From: CAZWKQ01 sp964634005
GTDB taxonomy: Bacteria; Bacteroidota; Bacteroidia; Bacteroidales; JACABE01
Length of the DNA: 59,868 nt
Direction of reading: 5' to 3'
Assembly: GCA_964634005.1 (NCBI GenBank)
Contig: CAZWKQ010000015.1
Location: 1-59,868 of the forward strand
Below, piece by piece: positions 1-8,522 of the stretch (the first letter of the stretch is position 1; every line of letters starts with the position of its first letter). The position numbers were made by a program, and so were the translations under genes. The notes under the pieces are model-generated. The model was not told the DNA's origin. It saw only the letters and a program-made list of their open reading frames with translations, and made no database searches.

Positions 1-73
1 TGATTATTGTATTCTAAAAAATTATCTTTTTTATTTTTGTCGGACATTAATGAATTTAAATAATAAAAATTCT

Positions 74-81
74 TAATTTTG
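74..81 (+). promoter_or_regulatory. Candidate -7 promoter element for rsfS
   Basis: TAATTTTG matches the Bacteroidetes -7 consensus TAnnTTTG and lies 23 bases before the ATG of rsfS. I see no TTTG -33 element at the usual distance, so this is a partial match. It could drive rsfS and the tightly spaced genes that follow. Confidence 0.45.
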
Positions 82-104
82 CTGAGTTCAACTAAAAATA
101 ATTG

Positions 105-482
105 ATGGCAAAAAGAAAAAATTTAACCTCATCGGCTATGTTAGCTGATATTATCGTAAAAGGAATGCAGAATAAAAAAGGCAAAGATGTAAGCCTATTA
201 GATTTTAAAAATATTCCGAACATTTTATTCGATTATTTCATAATATGTAACGGTACTTCATCAACTCATGCATTATCAATTGCAGATTCGGTACAGGAAG
301 AAGTATGGAAAGCAATAGGAATCCACCCGAGGCATAAGGAAGGATTCTCAAATTCAGAATGGATATTACTCGATTACAATGATGTAGTAGTTCATATTTT
401 TCAAAAGGAAGTAAGAAATTATTATCAATTGGAAAAATTATGGGCTGATGCAGATATTACTCATTTTGAAGATATTCAATAA
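105..482 (+). CDS. rsfS: Ribosome silencing factor RsfS
   Basis: This is a 125-residue protein of the RsfS/Iojap (DUF143) family. The family binds large-subunit protein uL14 and blocks joining of the ribosomal subunits when nutrients are short; it acts in the cytoplasm. The family core is visible as FDYFIICNGTSSTHALSIAD, then a WILLDYNDVVVHIF strand and a C-terminal YYQLEKLWADA helix; the length is normal. The reading frame also opens with a TTG three bases earlier, but the ATG at 105 is preferred. It lies 28 bases upstream of ftsH, an arrangement common in Bacteroidetes, and is probably co-transcribed with it. Confidence 0.93.
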   Translation: MAKRKNLTSSAMLADIIVKGMQNKKGKDVSLLDFKNIPNILFDYFIICNGTSSTHALSIADSVQEEVWKAIGIHPRHKEGFSNSEWILLDYNDVVVHIFQKEVRNYYQLEKLWADADITHFEDIQ

Positions 483-510
483 TTTTGATTTTTAACCCTA
501 ATATTAACTT

Positions 511-2664
511 ATGGAAAGCAAAAATAAAGCTGATAATAAAAAAGGTAAAATAAATATTCCCAAAAAGCCTAAATTCAACATATATTGGATTTATGGAATT
601 TTAGTAATTGCATTAATAGTATTGCAATTTACTCAGGGAGGCTCTTTGAAAGAAGCCGACAGAACCATAACTTGGAACGAATTAAGCAAAATAATTGCAA
701 AAGATGACGTTGAAAAAATAATTGTCGTTAATAAGGAATCTGCCGAAGTATATATAAAAAAAGAAAGTGTTGACAACGATTCTTCTTACAGAAAATTAAA
801 ACCTGAAGGATTTGGCAGCAGCTTTAACGACAAATACTTCTATATCTATAAATTTATTACTTTAGAATCATTTCAGGAGGATATAAAAGATTTAAGAAAC
901 CAAATAATCGCTAGAGATACTGTTGGTAAAAATGATTTCGAAAAACAGCAAATATTAAACAAAGAGAGTTTTCCAATTATTCCAGAAAGCAGAAGAGATT
1001 GGGGAAGCGAAATATTTGGTTTTATTTGGCCATTTCTTATCCTTATAGTATTATGGATATTCTTTATGAGAATGATGGGCAGAGGCAGTTCTGGTGGTGG
1101 ACAAATATTTAATATCGGAAAATCCAAAGCTCAATTGTTTGATAAAGATACCAGCGTTTCTATAAATTTCAATGATGTTGCAGGCTTGGAAGAAGCTAAA
1201 ACCGAAATTATTGAAATTGTAGATTTTTTAAAAAATCCTAAAAAATACACTGAATTAGGAGGTAAAATTCCTAAAGGAGCATTATTGGTAGGTCCTCCGG
1301 GAACAGGTAAAACTTTACTTGCAAAAGCAGTTGCAGGTGAAGCAAAAGTCCCGTTTTTCTCAATTTCAGGCTCCGATTTTGTCGAAATGTTTGTTGGTGT
1401 AGGGGCTTCAAGAGTTAGAGATTTATTTAAACAAGCAAAAGAAAAAGCTCCCTGTATCATCTTTATTGATGAGATTGATGCTATAGGCAGAGCCAGAGGG
1501 AAAAACGCTTTTACAGGTGCAAATGACGAAAGAGAAAATACTTTAAACCAACTTTTAACCGAAATGGACGGATTTGCAACCAATGCTGGGGTTATTATCC
1601 TTGCTGCCACAAACCGTGCCGATATTCTCGATAAAGCTTTATTAAGAGCTGGTAGATTTGACAGACAAATATATGTCGAATTACCTGATCTGGAGGAAAG
1701 AAAAGCTATTTTTAAAGTTCATATGCGTAATCTTAAATATGATAATTCTGTAATAATTGATTTTCTTGCCAAACAAACTCCCGGGTTCTCCGGTGCCGAC
1801 ATAGCTAATGTTTGTAACGAATCTGCATTAATAGCCGCAAGAAAAGGCAAAAAAATAATTGACAAACAGGATTTTCTTGATGCTATCGACAGAATTGTCG
1901 GAGGTTTAGAAAAAAGGAATAAAATTATCTCAGCCGAAGAAAAAAGAGTAATAGCTTTTCATGAAGCAGGACATGCTGCAATAAGCTGGCTACTCGAACA
2001 TGCACATCCTTTGGTAAAAGTTACTATAGTTCCCCGAGGAAAAGCTTTGGGCGCTGCATGGTATCTGCCCGAAGAAAGGCAAATAACAACTTATGAGCAG
2101 ATGTATGATGAAATTACTGCTGCCCTTGGTGGTAGAGCTGCTGAGGAAGTTATATTCAATAGAGTATCTACCGGTGCTATAAACGACCTTGAAAAAGTTA
2201 CAAAACAGGCCTATGCTATGGTGGTTTATTACGGACTAAACAAGAAAATCGGAAATATAAGCTATTACGATTCATCAGGCCAGCAAGAATATTCGTTTTC
2301 TAAACCATATAGCGAAAAAACTGCTGAAATTATCGACAGTGAAATTAGTAATATAGTCGAGTCATGCTATCAGAGAGCGATTCAATTATTAAAAGACAAT
2401 ATTGACAAACTAAAACAACTTGCTCAAGTTCTAATAGAAAAAGAAGTTATTTTTAGAGAAGACCTTGAGAATATCTTCGGAAAAAGACCTTTCGATAAAG
2501 ACAAGGAAATAGATTTGATTTTCAATAATTCAAATACAAACTCTACTCTAATAAGTTCTACTAATAATACAAAAGAAAATGAATCGGATAATAATACCGA
2601 TTCTCCGGAAATAAACGAAGAAAAAGAAAAGGATTATACTAATACTACTGAAAAAGAAGATTGA
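511..2664 (+). CDS. ftsH: ATP-dependent zinc metalloprotease FtsH
   Basis: This 717-residue membrane-bound AAA+ protease degrades misfolded and short-lived membrane and cytosolic proteins. Two N-terminal membrane segments (about residues 26-42 and 170-188) flank a periplasmic domain. The AAA module carries Walker A GPPGTGKT near residue 261, Walker B IIFIDEID near 317 and the second region of homology (AATNRADILDKALLRAGRFD). The zinc site HEAGH is at about 484-488. The last 50 or so residues are a low-complexity Asn/Thr/Glu-rich tail, probably disordered. All catalytic motifs are intact. It lies 22 bases upstream of the LUD-domain gene in the same run of genes. Confidence 0.97.
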   Translation: MESKNKADNKKGKINIPKKPKFNIYWIYGILVIALIVLQFTQGGSLKEADRTITWNELSKIIAKDDVEKIIVVNKESAEVYIKKESVDNDSSYRKLKPEGFGSSFNDKYFYIYKFITLESFQEDIKDLRNQIIARDTVGKNDFEKQQILNKESFPIIPESRRDWGSEIFGFIWPFLILIVLWIFFMRMMGRGSSGGGQIFNIGKSKAQLFDKDTSVSINFNDVAGLEEAKTEIIEIVDFLKNPKKYTELGGKIPKGALLVGPPGTGKTLLAKAVAGEAKVPFFSISGSDFVEMFVGVGASRVRDLFKQAKEKAPCIIFIDEIDAIGRARGKNAFTGANDERENTLNQLLTEMDGFATNAGVIILAATNRADILDKALLRAGRFDRQIYVELPDLEERKAIFKVHMRNLKYDNSVIIDFLAKQTPGFSGADIANVCNESALIAARKGKKIIDKQDFLDAIDRIVGGLEKRNKIISAEEKRVIAFHEAGHAAISWLLEHAHPLVKVTIVPRGKALGAAWYLPEERQITTYEQMYDEITAALGGRAAEEVIFNRVSTGAINDLEKVTKQAYAMVVYYGLNKKIGNISYYDSSGQQEYSFSKPYSEKTAEIIDSEISNIVESCYQRAIQLLKDNIDKLKQLAQVLIEKEVIFREDLENIFGKRPFDKDKEIDLIFNNSNTNSTLISSTNNTKENESDNNTDSPEINEEKEKDYTNTTEKED

Positions 2665-2686
2665 ATTTTATATTTAAATTTCAAAA

Positions 2687-3328
2687 GTGAAAGAGAGTAC
2701 AAATAAAGAAAAAATGTTGAAAAACATCAGGGATGCCCTGATTGATAAATCGGAAAACAAATATCAAAATATTGATTTCGATTCATCTGTTTATACTGAT
2801 ATAACTGATACATTAGATATAGTTTTTGCCGAAAATTTCACAAACAATTCCGGTAAGTTTATTTATTGTTCTGATTTAAATGAATTTATTAAAAATCTCG
2901 ATTTAATTGCTGTTAACAATCGATGGGATTCTATTTACTGCAGCGATTATCATCTTTTAAAAAGTATAGAAGCTCTTAAAACTCCTATTATTAGAGATAT
3001 AAATCAAATTGAAACAATTAAAATAGGTCTTACCAGATGTGAATTTTTAATTGCAAGACACGGAAGTATTATGGTTTCTTCTAAACAGCTTTCGGGCAGA
3101 AAGATGAATATACTTCCCGAAATACATATTGTTATGGCATTTACATCTCAATTGGTAGCTGATATAAAGCAGGCTATTATTCAAATAAGAGCAAAATACA
3201 ATTCATTACCTTCGATGATATCAATTATTTCTGGACCAAGCAGGACTGCCGATATTGAAAAAAATCTTGTTATGGGTGCACATGGTCCTAAAGAACTTTA
3301 CTTGTTTATGATAGACGACACATACTAA
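2687..3328 (+). CDS. LUD-domain protein (LutC/YkgG family)
   Basis: This 213-residue cytosolic protein has an N-terminal helix (KMLKNIRDALIDKSENKYQN) followed by the LUD domain. The recognisable C-terminal core runs TRCEFLIARHGSIMVSS, then SMISIISGPSRTADIEKN and a final GPKELYLFMID strand. Bacillus LutC belongs to the lactate-utilisation LutABC complex, but no lutA or lutB partner is present here. In Bacteroidetes this gene commonly sits between ftsH and cdsA, so its role may be different. The start is uncertain: GTG at 2687 or ATG at 2714. Family assignment is solid; function is not known from this context. Confidence 0.82.
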   Translation: MKESTNKEKMLKNIRDALIDKSENKYQNIDFDSSVYTDITDTLDIVFAENFTNNSGKFIYCSDLNEFIKNLDLIAVNNRWDSIYCSDYHLLKSIEALKTPIIRDINQIETIKIGLTRCEFLIARHGSIMVSSKQLSGRKMNILPEIHIVMAFTSQLVADIKQAIIQIRAKYNSLPSMISIISGPSRTADIEKNLVMGAHGPKELYLFMIDDTY

Positions 3329-3332
3329 TACG

Positions 3333-3542
3333 ATGGAAAACGAAAGTTGGTGCTTATTACTATCTTCCGATCAATTATATGAAATTGAGTTCACTAAAGG
3401 GTATCTGTCCGAAAATGATATAGATTCAGTAATAGTTAATAAAAAAGACTCATTGTACCTGTTTGGTGAATATGAACTTTATGTTTCAAAAGATAATTTG
3501 TTAAAAGCAAAATATTTAGTAAGTAAGATAAATGAAAAATAA
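3333..3542 (+). CDS. DUF2007-like small protein
   Basis: This 69-residue protein starts 4 bases after the LUD-domain gene and overlaps the start of cdsA by 11 bases, so it is very probably translationally coupled to both. The pattern fits the DUF2007 family (putative signal-transducing protein): a first strand WCLLLSSDQLYEIEFTKGYL, then a short DIDSVIVNKKDS strand and the ending YELYVSKDNLLKAKYLVS. It has no membrane segment or signal peptide. Its biochemical role is unknown; the position before cdsA is typical for the phylum. Confidence 0.7.
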   Translation: MENESWCLLLSSDQLYEIEFTKGYLSENDIDSVIVNKKDSLYLFGEYELYVSKDNLLKAKYLVSKINEK

Positions 3543-4359
3543 TAATTTTATTTTAAGAACAATAACCGGGGCTGTTTATGTTGCTTTAATAGTTTCGTCT
3601 GTAATATTACATAAGTTATTTTTTGCAACTCTTATGCTTATTTTTATGATTTTTTCTTTAACTGAATTTTATAGTTTTTTTAGAAAAAGTCAAATAAAAG
3701 TTCAAAGTTTTACTGGAGTTCTTTTTGCTTCTATTCTCTATTGCATAGTTAGTTTTATTGCATATACAAATTCGAATATCGAGCTTTTAATTATCACTCT
3801 CCCATTGTTTTTTATAATAATTATATCTGAAATCTTTTTAAAAAATGAAACTCCAATACAAAATACTGCTATTACAATTTTGGGAATAATATACATAGCT
3901 TTGCCTCTTTCACTTTTAAATTTTTTTTACAGTCCCTCATTTGAAGAAAATCAAAAAATGTATTCATTATTGTTGGGATATTTTATATTAGTTTGGTCAA
4001 ACGATACTTTTGCATATTTAGTTGGTACTAAATTCGGTAAAAGGAAATTAATTGAAAGAATTTCACCAAAAAAAACATGGGAAGGAACTATAGGCGGAGG
4101 GCTTATTAGTGTCGTTGTTTCCATAATATTATCATTGTTTTTCAAAGAATTAAATATAGTTCAATGGATAATATTATCATTAATTATAATCGTTTCAGGC
4201 ACTTTTGGCGATTTGGCTGAATCTATGTTTAAAAGAAGCATGAATATTAAAGATTCCGGAAAAATTCTTCCGGGTCATGGAGGTTTCATGGATAGATTAG
4301 ACGCCGTTTATATTTCATCACCCTTTGTTTTTCTTTACTTAGTCATTATTTTTGCTTAA
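3532..4359 (+). CDS. cdsA: Phosphatidate cytidylyltransferase CdsA
   Basis: This 275-residue integral membrane enzyme makes CDP-diacylglycerol from phosphatidic acid and CTP, the branch point to phosphatidylethanolamine and phosphatidylglycerol. It has about eight hydrophobic membrane segments. The C-terminal family signature is complete: SMFKRSMNIKDSGKILPG followed by HGGFMDRLD, at about residues 240-262. The DTFAYLVGTKFGKRKL and SPKKTWEG segments are also typical. It overlaps the DUF2007 gene by 11 bases and is followed 13 bases later by psd, the next step but one in phosphatidylethanolamine synthesis. Confidence 0.95.
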   Translation: MKNNNFILRTITGAVYVALIVSSVILHKLFFATLMLIFMIFSLTEFYSFFRKSQIKVQSFTGVLFASILYCIVSFIAYTNSNIELLIITLPLFFIIIISEIFLKNETPIQNTAITILGIIYIALPLSLLNFFYSPSFEENQKMYSLLLGYFILVWSNDTFAYLVGTKFGKRKLIERISPKKTWEGTIGGGLISVVVSIILSLFFKELNIVQWIILSLIIIVSGTFGDLAESMFKRSMNIKDSGKILPGHGGFMDRLDAVYISSPFVFLYLVIIFA

Positions 4360-4372
4360 AGTTATATATCAA

Positions 4373-5032
4373 ATGAAAATACATAAAGAAGGATACCTAA
4401 CAATTTTTATATCAGTAATTTTACTTTTCGGAATATTATACTTTTTAAGTTTCTATCTTAAAGTAAATTCCCTGGCATTCAATATAATTTATTTCATTTT
4501 AGTTATTTTTTATTTTTTTATTGTTCGTTTTTTCAGAGTTCCGATATTTTCAATAGAGAAAAATGCGAATAATATTTTATCACCCGCAAACGGAAAAATT
4601 GTTGTAATAGAGCAGATTGAAGAAAAGGAATTCTTAAATACACAATGTACTCAAATATCAATTTTTATGTCTCCTAATGATGTCCATTTGAACAGATATC
4701 CAATTTCAGGAGTCATAAAATATTTTAAATATCATAAGGGGAAATATTATGTTGCTTGGCACCCTAAATCATCTACTTTGAATGAAAGAACTACCGTTGT
4801 AATTGAAAATGAAAACAATGTCCAAATTATGGTAAGACAAATTGCCGGTTTTGTTGCTCGCAGAATAAAATGTTATGCCGAAATTAATAAAAAAGTTGAG
4901 CAGGGCGATGAATTAGGTTTTATCAAATTTGGTTCGAGAGTAGATATTTTTATTCCTTTAAATTGTAAAATAAACGTTAAGCTCAACCAAAAAGTAATTG
5001 GAGGAAAAACAATAATAGCAACATTTGAATAG
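4373..5032 (+). CDS. psd: Phosphatidylserine decarboxylase, short form
   Basis: This 219-residue enzyme decarboxylates phosphatidylserine to phosphatidylethanolamine at the inner membrane. It is the short (archaeal/Bacteroidetes-type) form with two N-terminal hydrophobic segments followed by the catalytic domain (LSPANGKIVVIE, then IFMSPNDVHLNRYPISG). Self-cleavage to form the pyruvoyl group should occur in FGSR at about Gly187-Ser188. The frame also runs upstream to a TTG inside the end of cdsA; I chose ATG 4373 because it avoids the overlap. It lies directly between cdsA and lolD. Confidence 0.9.
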   Translation: MKIHKEGYLTIFISVILLFGILYFLSFYLKVNSLAFNIIYFILVIFYFFIVRFFRVPIFSIEKNANNILSPANGKIVVIEQIEEKEFLNTQCTQISIFMSPNDVHLNRYPISGVIKYFKYHKGKYYVAWHPKSSTLNERTTVVIENENNVQIMVRQIAGFVARRIKCYAEINKKVEQGDELGFIKFGSRVDIFIPLNCKINVKLNQKVIGGKTIIATFE

Positions 5033-5035
5033 AAA

Positions 5036-5689
5036 ATGATAAAAGCAATAAATATTCACAAATCTTACGATAAAGTTGAAGTTTTAAAGGGGATTGATTT
5101 AGAAATTTCAAAATCGGAAATCGTAACAATAATGGGAGCCTCAGGTGCCGGCAAAACAACACTTCTTCAAATTATTGGAACTCTTGACAAAGCCGATAAA
5201 GGCGAGATAATTTTCAACGGTAATAATCTCAATAATTTTAATGATAAAAGAATTTCACAGTTTAGGAATAAACATATTGGTTTCATTTTTCAATTTCATC
5301 ATTTATTACCCGAATTCAATACCATAGAAAATGTTTGTTTACCCGCTTATATTGCAAAAACTTCCAAAAAACAAGCTATTGAAAGAGCTGAACAACTGCT
5401 CGAATACTTAAATATGTCTGAAAGAAAATTGCATAAACCCTCAGAATTATCAGGAGGCGAACAACAAAGAGTTGCTGTAGCAAGGGCTTTGATTAATTCT
5501 CCCGATATTATTCTTGCAGATGAACCTTCAGGAAACCTCGATTCAAACAATGCGAGGGAATTACACAATTTATTTTTTAAACTAAGAGAAAAATTTAATC
5601 AGACATTTTTAATTGTAACTCATAACCAAGAGCTTGCAAATATGTCTGACAGAACTTTTTTTATGAAAGACGGAAAAATAATAAAATAG
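5036..5689 (+). CDS. lolD: ABC transporter ATP-binding protein, LolD type
   Basis: This 217-residue ATPase is of the LolD/MacB/FtsE class, which powers release of lipoproteins from the inner membrane or related export. Walker A is GASGAGKTT (about residues 37-45), the signature is LSGGEQQRVAVARAL, and Walker B is ILADEPSGNLDS; all are intact. The FQFHHLLPEFNTIENV segment resembles LolD. No LolC/LolE permease is in the window, as is usual where lolD stands apart in Bacteroidetes. It starts 3 bases after psd, so it is probably in the same operon, and its stop lies 3 bases from the convergent corA stop. Confidence 0.88.
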   Translation: MIKAINIHKSYDKVEVLKGIDLEISKSEIVTIMGASGAGKTTLLQIIGTLDKADKGEIIFNGNNLNNFNDKRISQFRNKHIGFIFQFHHLLPEFNTIENVCLPAYIAKTSKKQAIERAEQLLEYLNMSERKLHKPSELSGGEQQRVAVARALINSPDIILADEPSGNLDSNNARELHNLFFKLREKFNQTFLIVTHNQELANMSDRTFFMKDGKIIK

Positions 5690-5692
5690 TTT

Positions 5693-6646
5693 TTACTTTT
5701 TCCTGTTTGATGTTTTAACGTCAAACCATTGTCTTTTCATGAAGAATAAAACCCCAAAGCCTGACAGGAAAAATGAAATTGTAATAACTATCCAGAATCC
5801 CCATCTGTTGCTTTCTAATGAATTGGGAACATTCATACCGTATAAACTTGCAACTAATGTAGGAATCATCAAAATAATCGAAATTGAAGTCAGTTGCTTC
5901 ATAATTACGTTCAAGTTATTTGAAATCACTGAAGCATAAGCATCCATCATTCCGCTTAAAATATCACTATAAATATTTGTTGTCTCAAGTGCCTGTTTTA
6001 TCTCAATTTCAACATCTTCAACAAGTTCTTCATTATAATTATCTTTATAATTTTTCAGATTCTTTAATTTATGGACTAATATATCATTACCTTTTAAAGA
6101 AGTAGTGAAATAAACAAGACATTTTTCTATTTTCAATAAACTTTGCAACTCCTCGTTCCTTATTGAGTTTTCAAGCTCAGTTTCGGCTGCTTTAATATGA
6201 GAATTTATTTGTTTTAAATATTTTAAAAACCATACACTTGAAGATAAAAGAAGTTTGAAAACAAGATCTAAATTGTTTTCTACATTTATTTTCTTACGAT
6301 TTGTATATGCAATAAAATCAGAAATCATATCTGTTTTGTAAAAGCATATAGTTACCATTTTGTTATCTTTGAATATTATTCCCAAAGGTATTGTTGTATA
6401 TGGAACAGCATTGTCGATATTATAATAAGGCACTCTTATAACTACAAGAAACCATCCTTTTTCATTTTCTATACGTGGTCTTTCGTCAACATCTTCAATA
6501 TCATTATAAAAAGCTTCAGGAATACCTAACTCGTTAATAAGATAGTTTTTTTCGTTTAAGGTTGGAACTTCTACATTAATCCAGCAATTGGGTTCCCACT
6601 GTTTCAAAGGTAAATACCCTCTATCACATTTTAAAAAGGTAATCAT
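5693..6646 (-). CDS. corA: CorA-family divalent metal transporter
   Basis: This 317-residue protein belongs to the CorA Mg2+/Co2+ channel family. It has a large cytoplasmic N-terminal domain and two C-terminal membrane helices. The invariant YGMN signature is present as SLYGMNVP between the two helices (about residues 275-310). It is convergent with lolD. The start is supported by a GGAGG Shine-Dalgarno-like sequence 7 bases before the ATG, unusual in a phylum that rarely uses one. The leader contains an inverted repeat (separate entry). Some type III CRISPR systems use CorA-like effectors, but this gene is 22 kb from the cas genes and looks like a housekeeping transporter. Confidence 0.92.
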   Translation of the reverse strand: MITFLKCDRGYLPLKQWEPNCWINVEVPTLNEKNYLINELGIPEAFYNDIEDVDERPRIENEKGWFLVVIRVPYYNIDNAVPYTTIPLGIIFKDNKMVTICFYKTDMISDFIAYTNRKKINVENNLDLVFKLLLSSSVWFLKYLKQINSHIKAAETELENSIRNEELQSLLKIEKCLVYFTTSLKGNDILVHKLKNLKNYKDNYNEELVEDVEIEIKQALETTNIYSDILSGMMDAYASVISNNLNVIMKQLTSISIILMIPTLVASLYGMNVPNSLESNRWGFWIVITISFFLSGFGVLFFMKRQWFDVKTSNRKK

Positions 6647-6650
6647 AAAT

Positions 6651-6696
6651 AATCCTCCATTTTTTAGAATAGAGGACTTACTTTGAACCTCTATTC
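6651..6696 (-). promoter_or_regulatory. Inverted repeat and strong SD in the corA leader
   Basis: On the - strand a perfect 9-base inverted repeat, GAATAGAGG and CCTCTATTC with a 12-base loop (6667-6696), precedes the GGAGGA Shine-Dalgarno-like stretch before corA. The TCCTC inside the 3' arm could instead pair with GAGGA of the Shine-Dalgarno region. A metal-responsive leader is a possibility; no direct evidence is visible. Confidence 0.35.
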
Positions 6697-6765
6697 AATT
6701 TTTAACTATGCGAACAACTCTCGTCCATTAACTGATTTTTTTTTTGCAAAATTAAGGTTATTATT

Positions 6766-7335
6766 TTACTCGGCAAAATATTCTCTGAAAGTTCTATCAT
6801 CATAAAAAATTACAATTTTTTCAATTTTCTTTTGAGGTTCAATCTTTTTATGATACACTTCTGGATTTTCTTTTTTTTCCTCTATTATTTCTTTTTCGCT
6901 AATCTTAACTTCATTTATTTTATTTTCATTATTTGATTTATTTGATAACTCATTTTGCTGCGAATATTTCGCATCATCCTCTTCTTCTAAATCATTTACG
7001 TTATCCTGCAAAGGTTTAATTTCGTCGTTTTTGTTCTCAATTTCTTCATAATCAGAGAATAAATCGAATTGTTTTTCTTTTTCAGACGAGGGTTTAATTT
7101 TCTTTTTTTCTTCAGTTGTGTTTCTTTCTTTGTACATACTCCCTTTGCCAAATATTAACCATTCGAGACTCAAATCAGGAAATCTTTTAATTATTTTCAT
7201 AACAAACTCCAAACTCGGATTATTTCTTCCGGAAAGAATATGCGAAATATTTGACCTTTGAACACCTATCTCATCAGCAAATTGTGATGAAGTCATATTC
7301 TGTGTTTTTAGTATTAACAAAATTCTATCATTCAT
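6766..7335 (-). CDS. XRE-family DNA-binding regulator
   Basis: This 189-residue protein has an N-terminal HTH_3 (Cro/C1-type) domain at about residues 4-60: the MTSSQFADEIGVQRSNIS and HILSGRNNPSLEFVMKI segments are a clear helix-turn-helix. The rest (about 70-165) is highly charged Lys/Glu/Asn-rich sequence, probably disordered, ending in a short hydrophobic tail KIVIFYDDRTFREYF. It reads away from the AT-rich gap at 7336-7930, which contains many TTACA-N2-TGTAA sites overlapping its own probable promoter, so autorepression is likely. Similar proteins are widespread in Bacteroidales; the target genes are unknown. Confidence 0.82.
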   Translation of the reverse strand: MNDRILLILKTQNMTSSQFADEIGVQRSNISHILSGRNNPSLEFVMKIIKRFPDLSLEWLIFGKGSMYKERNTTEEKKKIKPSSEKEKQFDLFSDYEEIENKNDEIKPLQDNVNDLEEEDDAKYSQQNELSNKSNNENKINEVKISEKEIIEEKKENPEVYHKKIEPQKKIEKIVIFYDDRTFREYFAE

Positions 7336-7336
7336 A

Positions 7337-7750
7337 ATTTACAATTATAATTTTAAACAATTTTTGTTTACAAAAATAATTAAAATTAAGTTTACATCTA
7401 TAACTTTTTAAAATTTACATTTGTAATTTACACAAGCACTTTAATAATTTAAATATATGATTTTATTAATAATATTTATTATAATGATATATAGTAATTT
7501 ATAAATTCTAATAACATAGCTTTATAAAATTCAAAATTTTTATTTATTATTTTAATTAATACTTTATATAATATTATTATATTATTGATTATTAATATTT
7601 ATTACTAATTATTATACATATTTTTAATTAATAAGTAACAATATTGGTTTACAAATGTAAATATTCACATATATAAATTAGAATATACAAATGTTGTTGT
7701 ATTTACATTTGTAATAATTTATTAAATATACATTTGTAAATTGTGTAAAT
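7337..7750. promoter_or_regulatory. Array of TTACA-N2-TGTAA operator-like sites in a gene-free gap
   Basis: The gene-free stretch 7336-7930 is extremely AT-rich and carries repeated dyad sites. Perfect TTACA-N2-TGTAA copies lie at 7415-7426, 7649-7660 and 7703-7714, with a one-mismatch copy at 7728-7739. Weaker relatives are near 7337-7352, 7391-7404 and 7685-7696. A - strand -7 match TATTTTTG (7371-7378) for the XRE gene lies among them. I infer that these are binding sites for the XRE protein, controlling itself and possibly the divergent gene at 7931. I see no gene in 7751-7930. Confidence 0.6.
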
Positions 7751-7930
7751 ATTTAAATTTTCAATATGATATTATTTAATTATATTCTATAAAAAATATC
7801 TTTATACATCCTGAGGTTTGAAAATATTCGTACTTTTGGAAATAATGAATAAAATATTGAAGCTATAAAGCAATTTGAAGTCATATTTTTAATCTTATAT
7901 ATTTTAATATTAACAACTTACAACTCATTT

Positions 7931-8518
7931 ATGAAGAAAAATTTTTATAATAAAAGTGTATATTTTTTCAAACTCTTTATAACTTTACAGTTTCTACTAT
8001 CCCCTATTTTCAGTTTTTCGCAAAGTAATCCGACAAATAATCTAAAAATTGAATGGCTCTCTTTTGAAAAAGCTATAGAGCTGAATAAGAATTATCCTAA
8101 GAAAAAAATATTTGTTGATGTTTACACTGATTGGTGCGGTTGGTGTAAGAAAATGGATGCAACTACATTTTCAAATATTGAAATTATTAGATATATAAAA
8201 GAAAACTTTTATGCTGTAAAGTTAAATGCAGAGTCGAAAGATACGATAGTTGTTGACGGAAAACCTTTTTATAATCTTAACCCACAAAACACCCGTTCGA
8301 CTCATCAATTAGCAGAAATACTTTTAAATAATAAAATGTCCTACCCCTCCTATGTGTTTCTTGACGAACTTGCAAGACCAATTTTTGTGGTACCGGGATA
8401 TATGACTGCTGCTAATTTCGAACCGGTATTAAATTATGTAGCCGAAAATATGTATTATAAAATGCCCTGGGAAGTATTTCAGAAACAATTTAAAGGTAAA
8501 GTTCAAGAAAAAGAATAA
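7931..8518 (+). CDS. Secreted thioredoxin-like protein
   Basis: This 195-residue protein has an N-terminal signal or anchor segment (FFKLFITLQFLLSPIFSFSQ) and a thioredoxin fold (Thioredoxin_7 type). The redox motif CGWC is at about residues 69-72 within VYTDWCGWCKKMD, and a cis-proline candidate lies in NKMSYPSYVFLDE. It probably acts in the periplasm as a disulfide reductase. It sits 4 bases upstream of the ligase-like gene, so the two are probably co-transcribed. It is divergent from the XRE regulator across the operator-rich gap. Confidence 0.85.
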   Translation: MKKNFYNKSVYFFKLFITLQFLLSPIFSFSQSNPTNNLKIEWLSFEKAIELNKNYPKKKIFVDVYTDWCGWCKKMDATTFSNIEIIRYIKENFYAVKLNAESKDTIVVDGKPFYNLNPQNTRSTHQLAEILLNNKMSYPSYVFLDELARPIFVVPGYMTAANFEPVLNYVAENMYYKMPWEVFQKQFKGKVQEKE

Positions 8519-8522
8519 GATT

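Noticed and set aside
5693..6646. CorA as a type III CRISPR effector (some systems pair Cas10 with CorA)
   Set aside because: It lies 22 kb from the nearest cas gene, beside housekeeping genes, and no associated phosphodiesterase or lyase gene is next to it. Csm6 already provides an effector.
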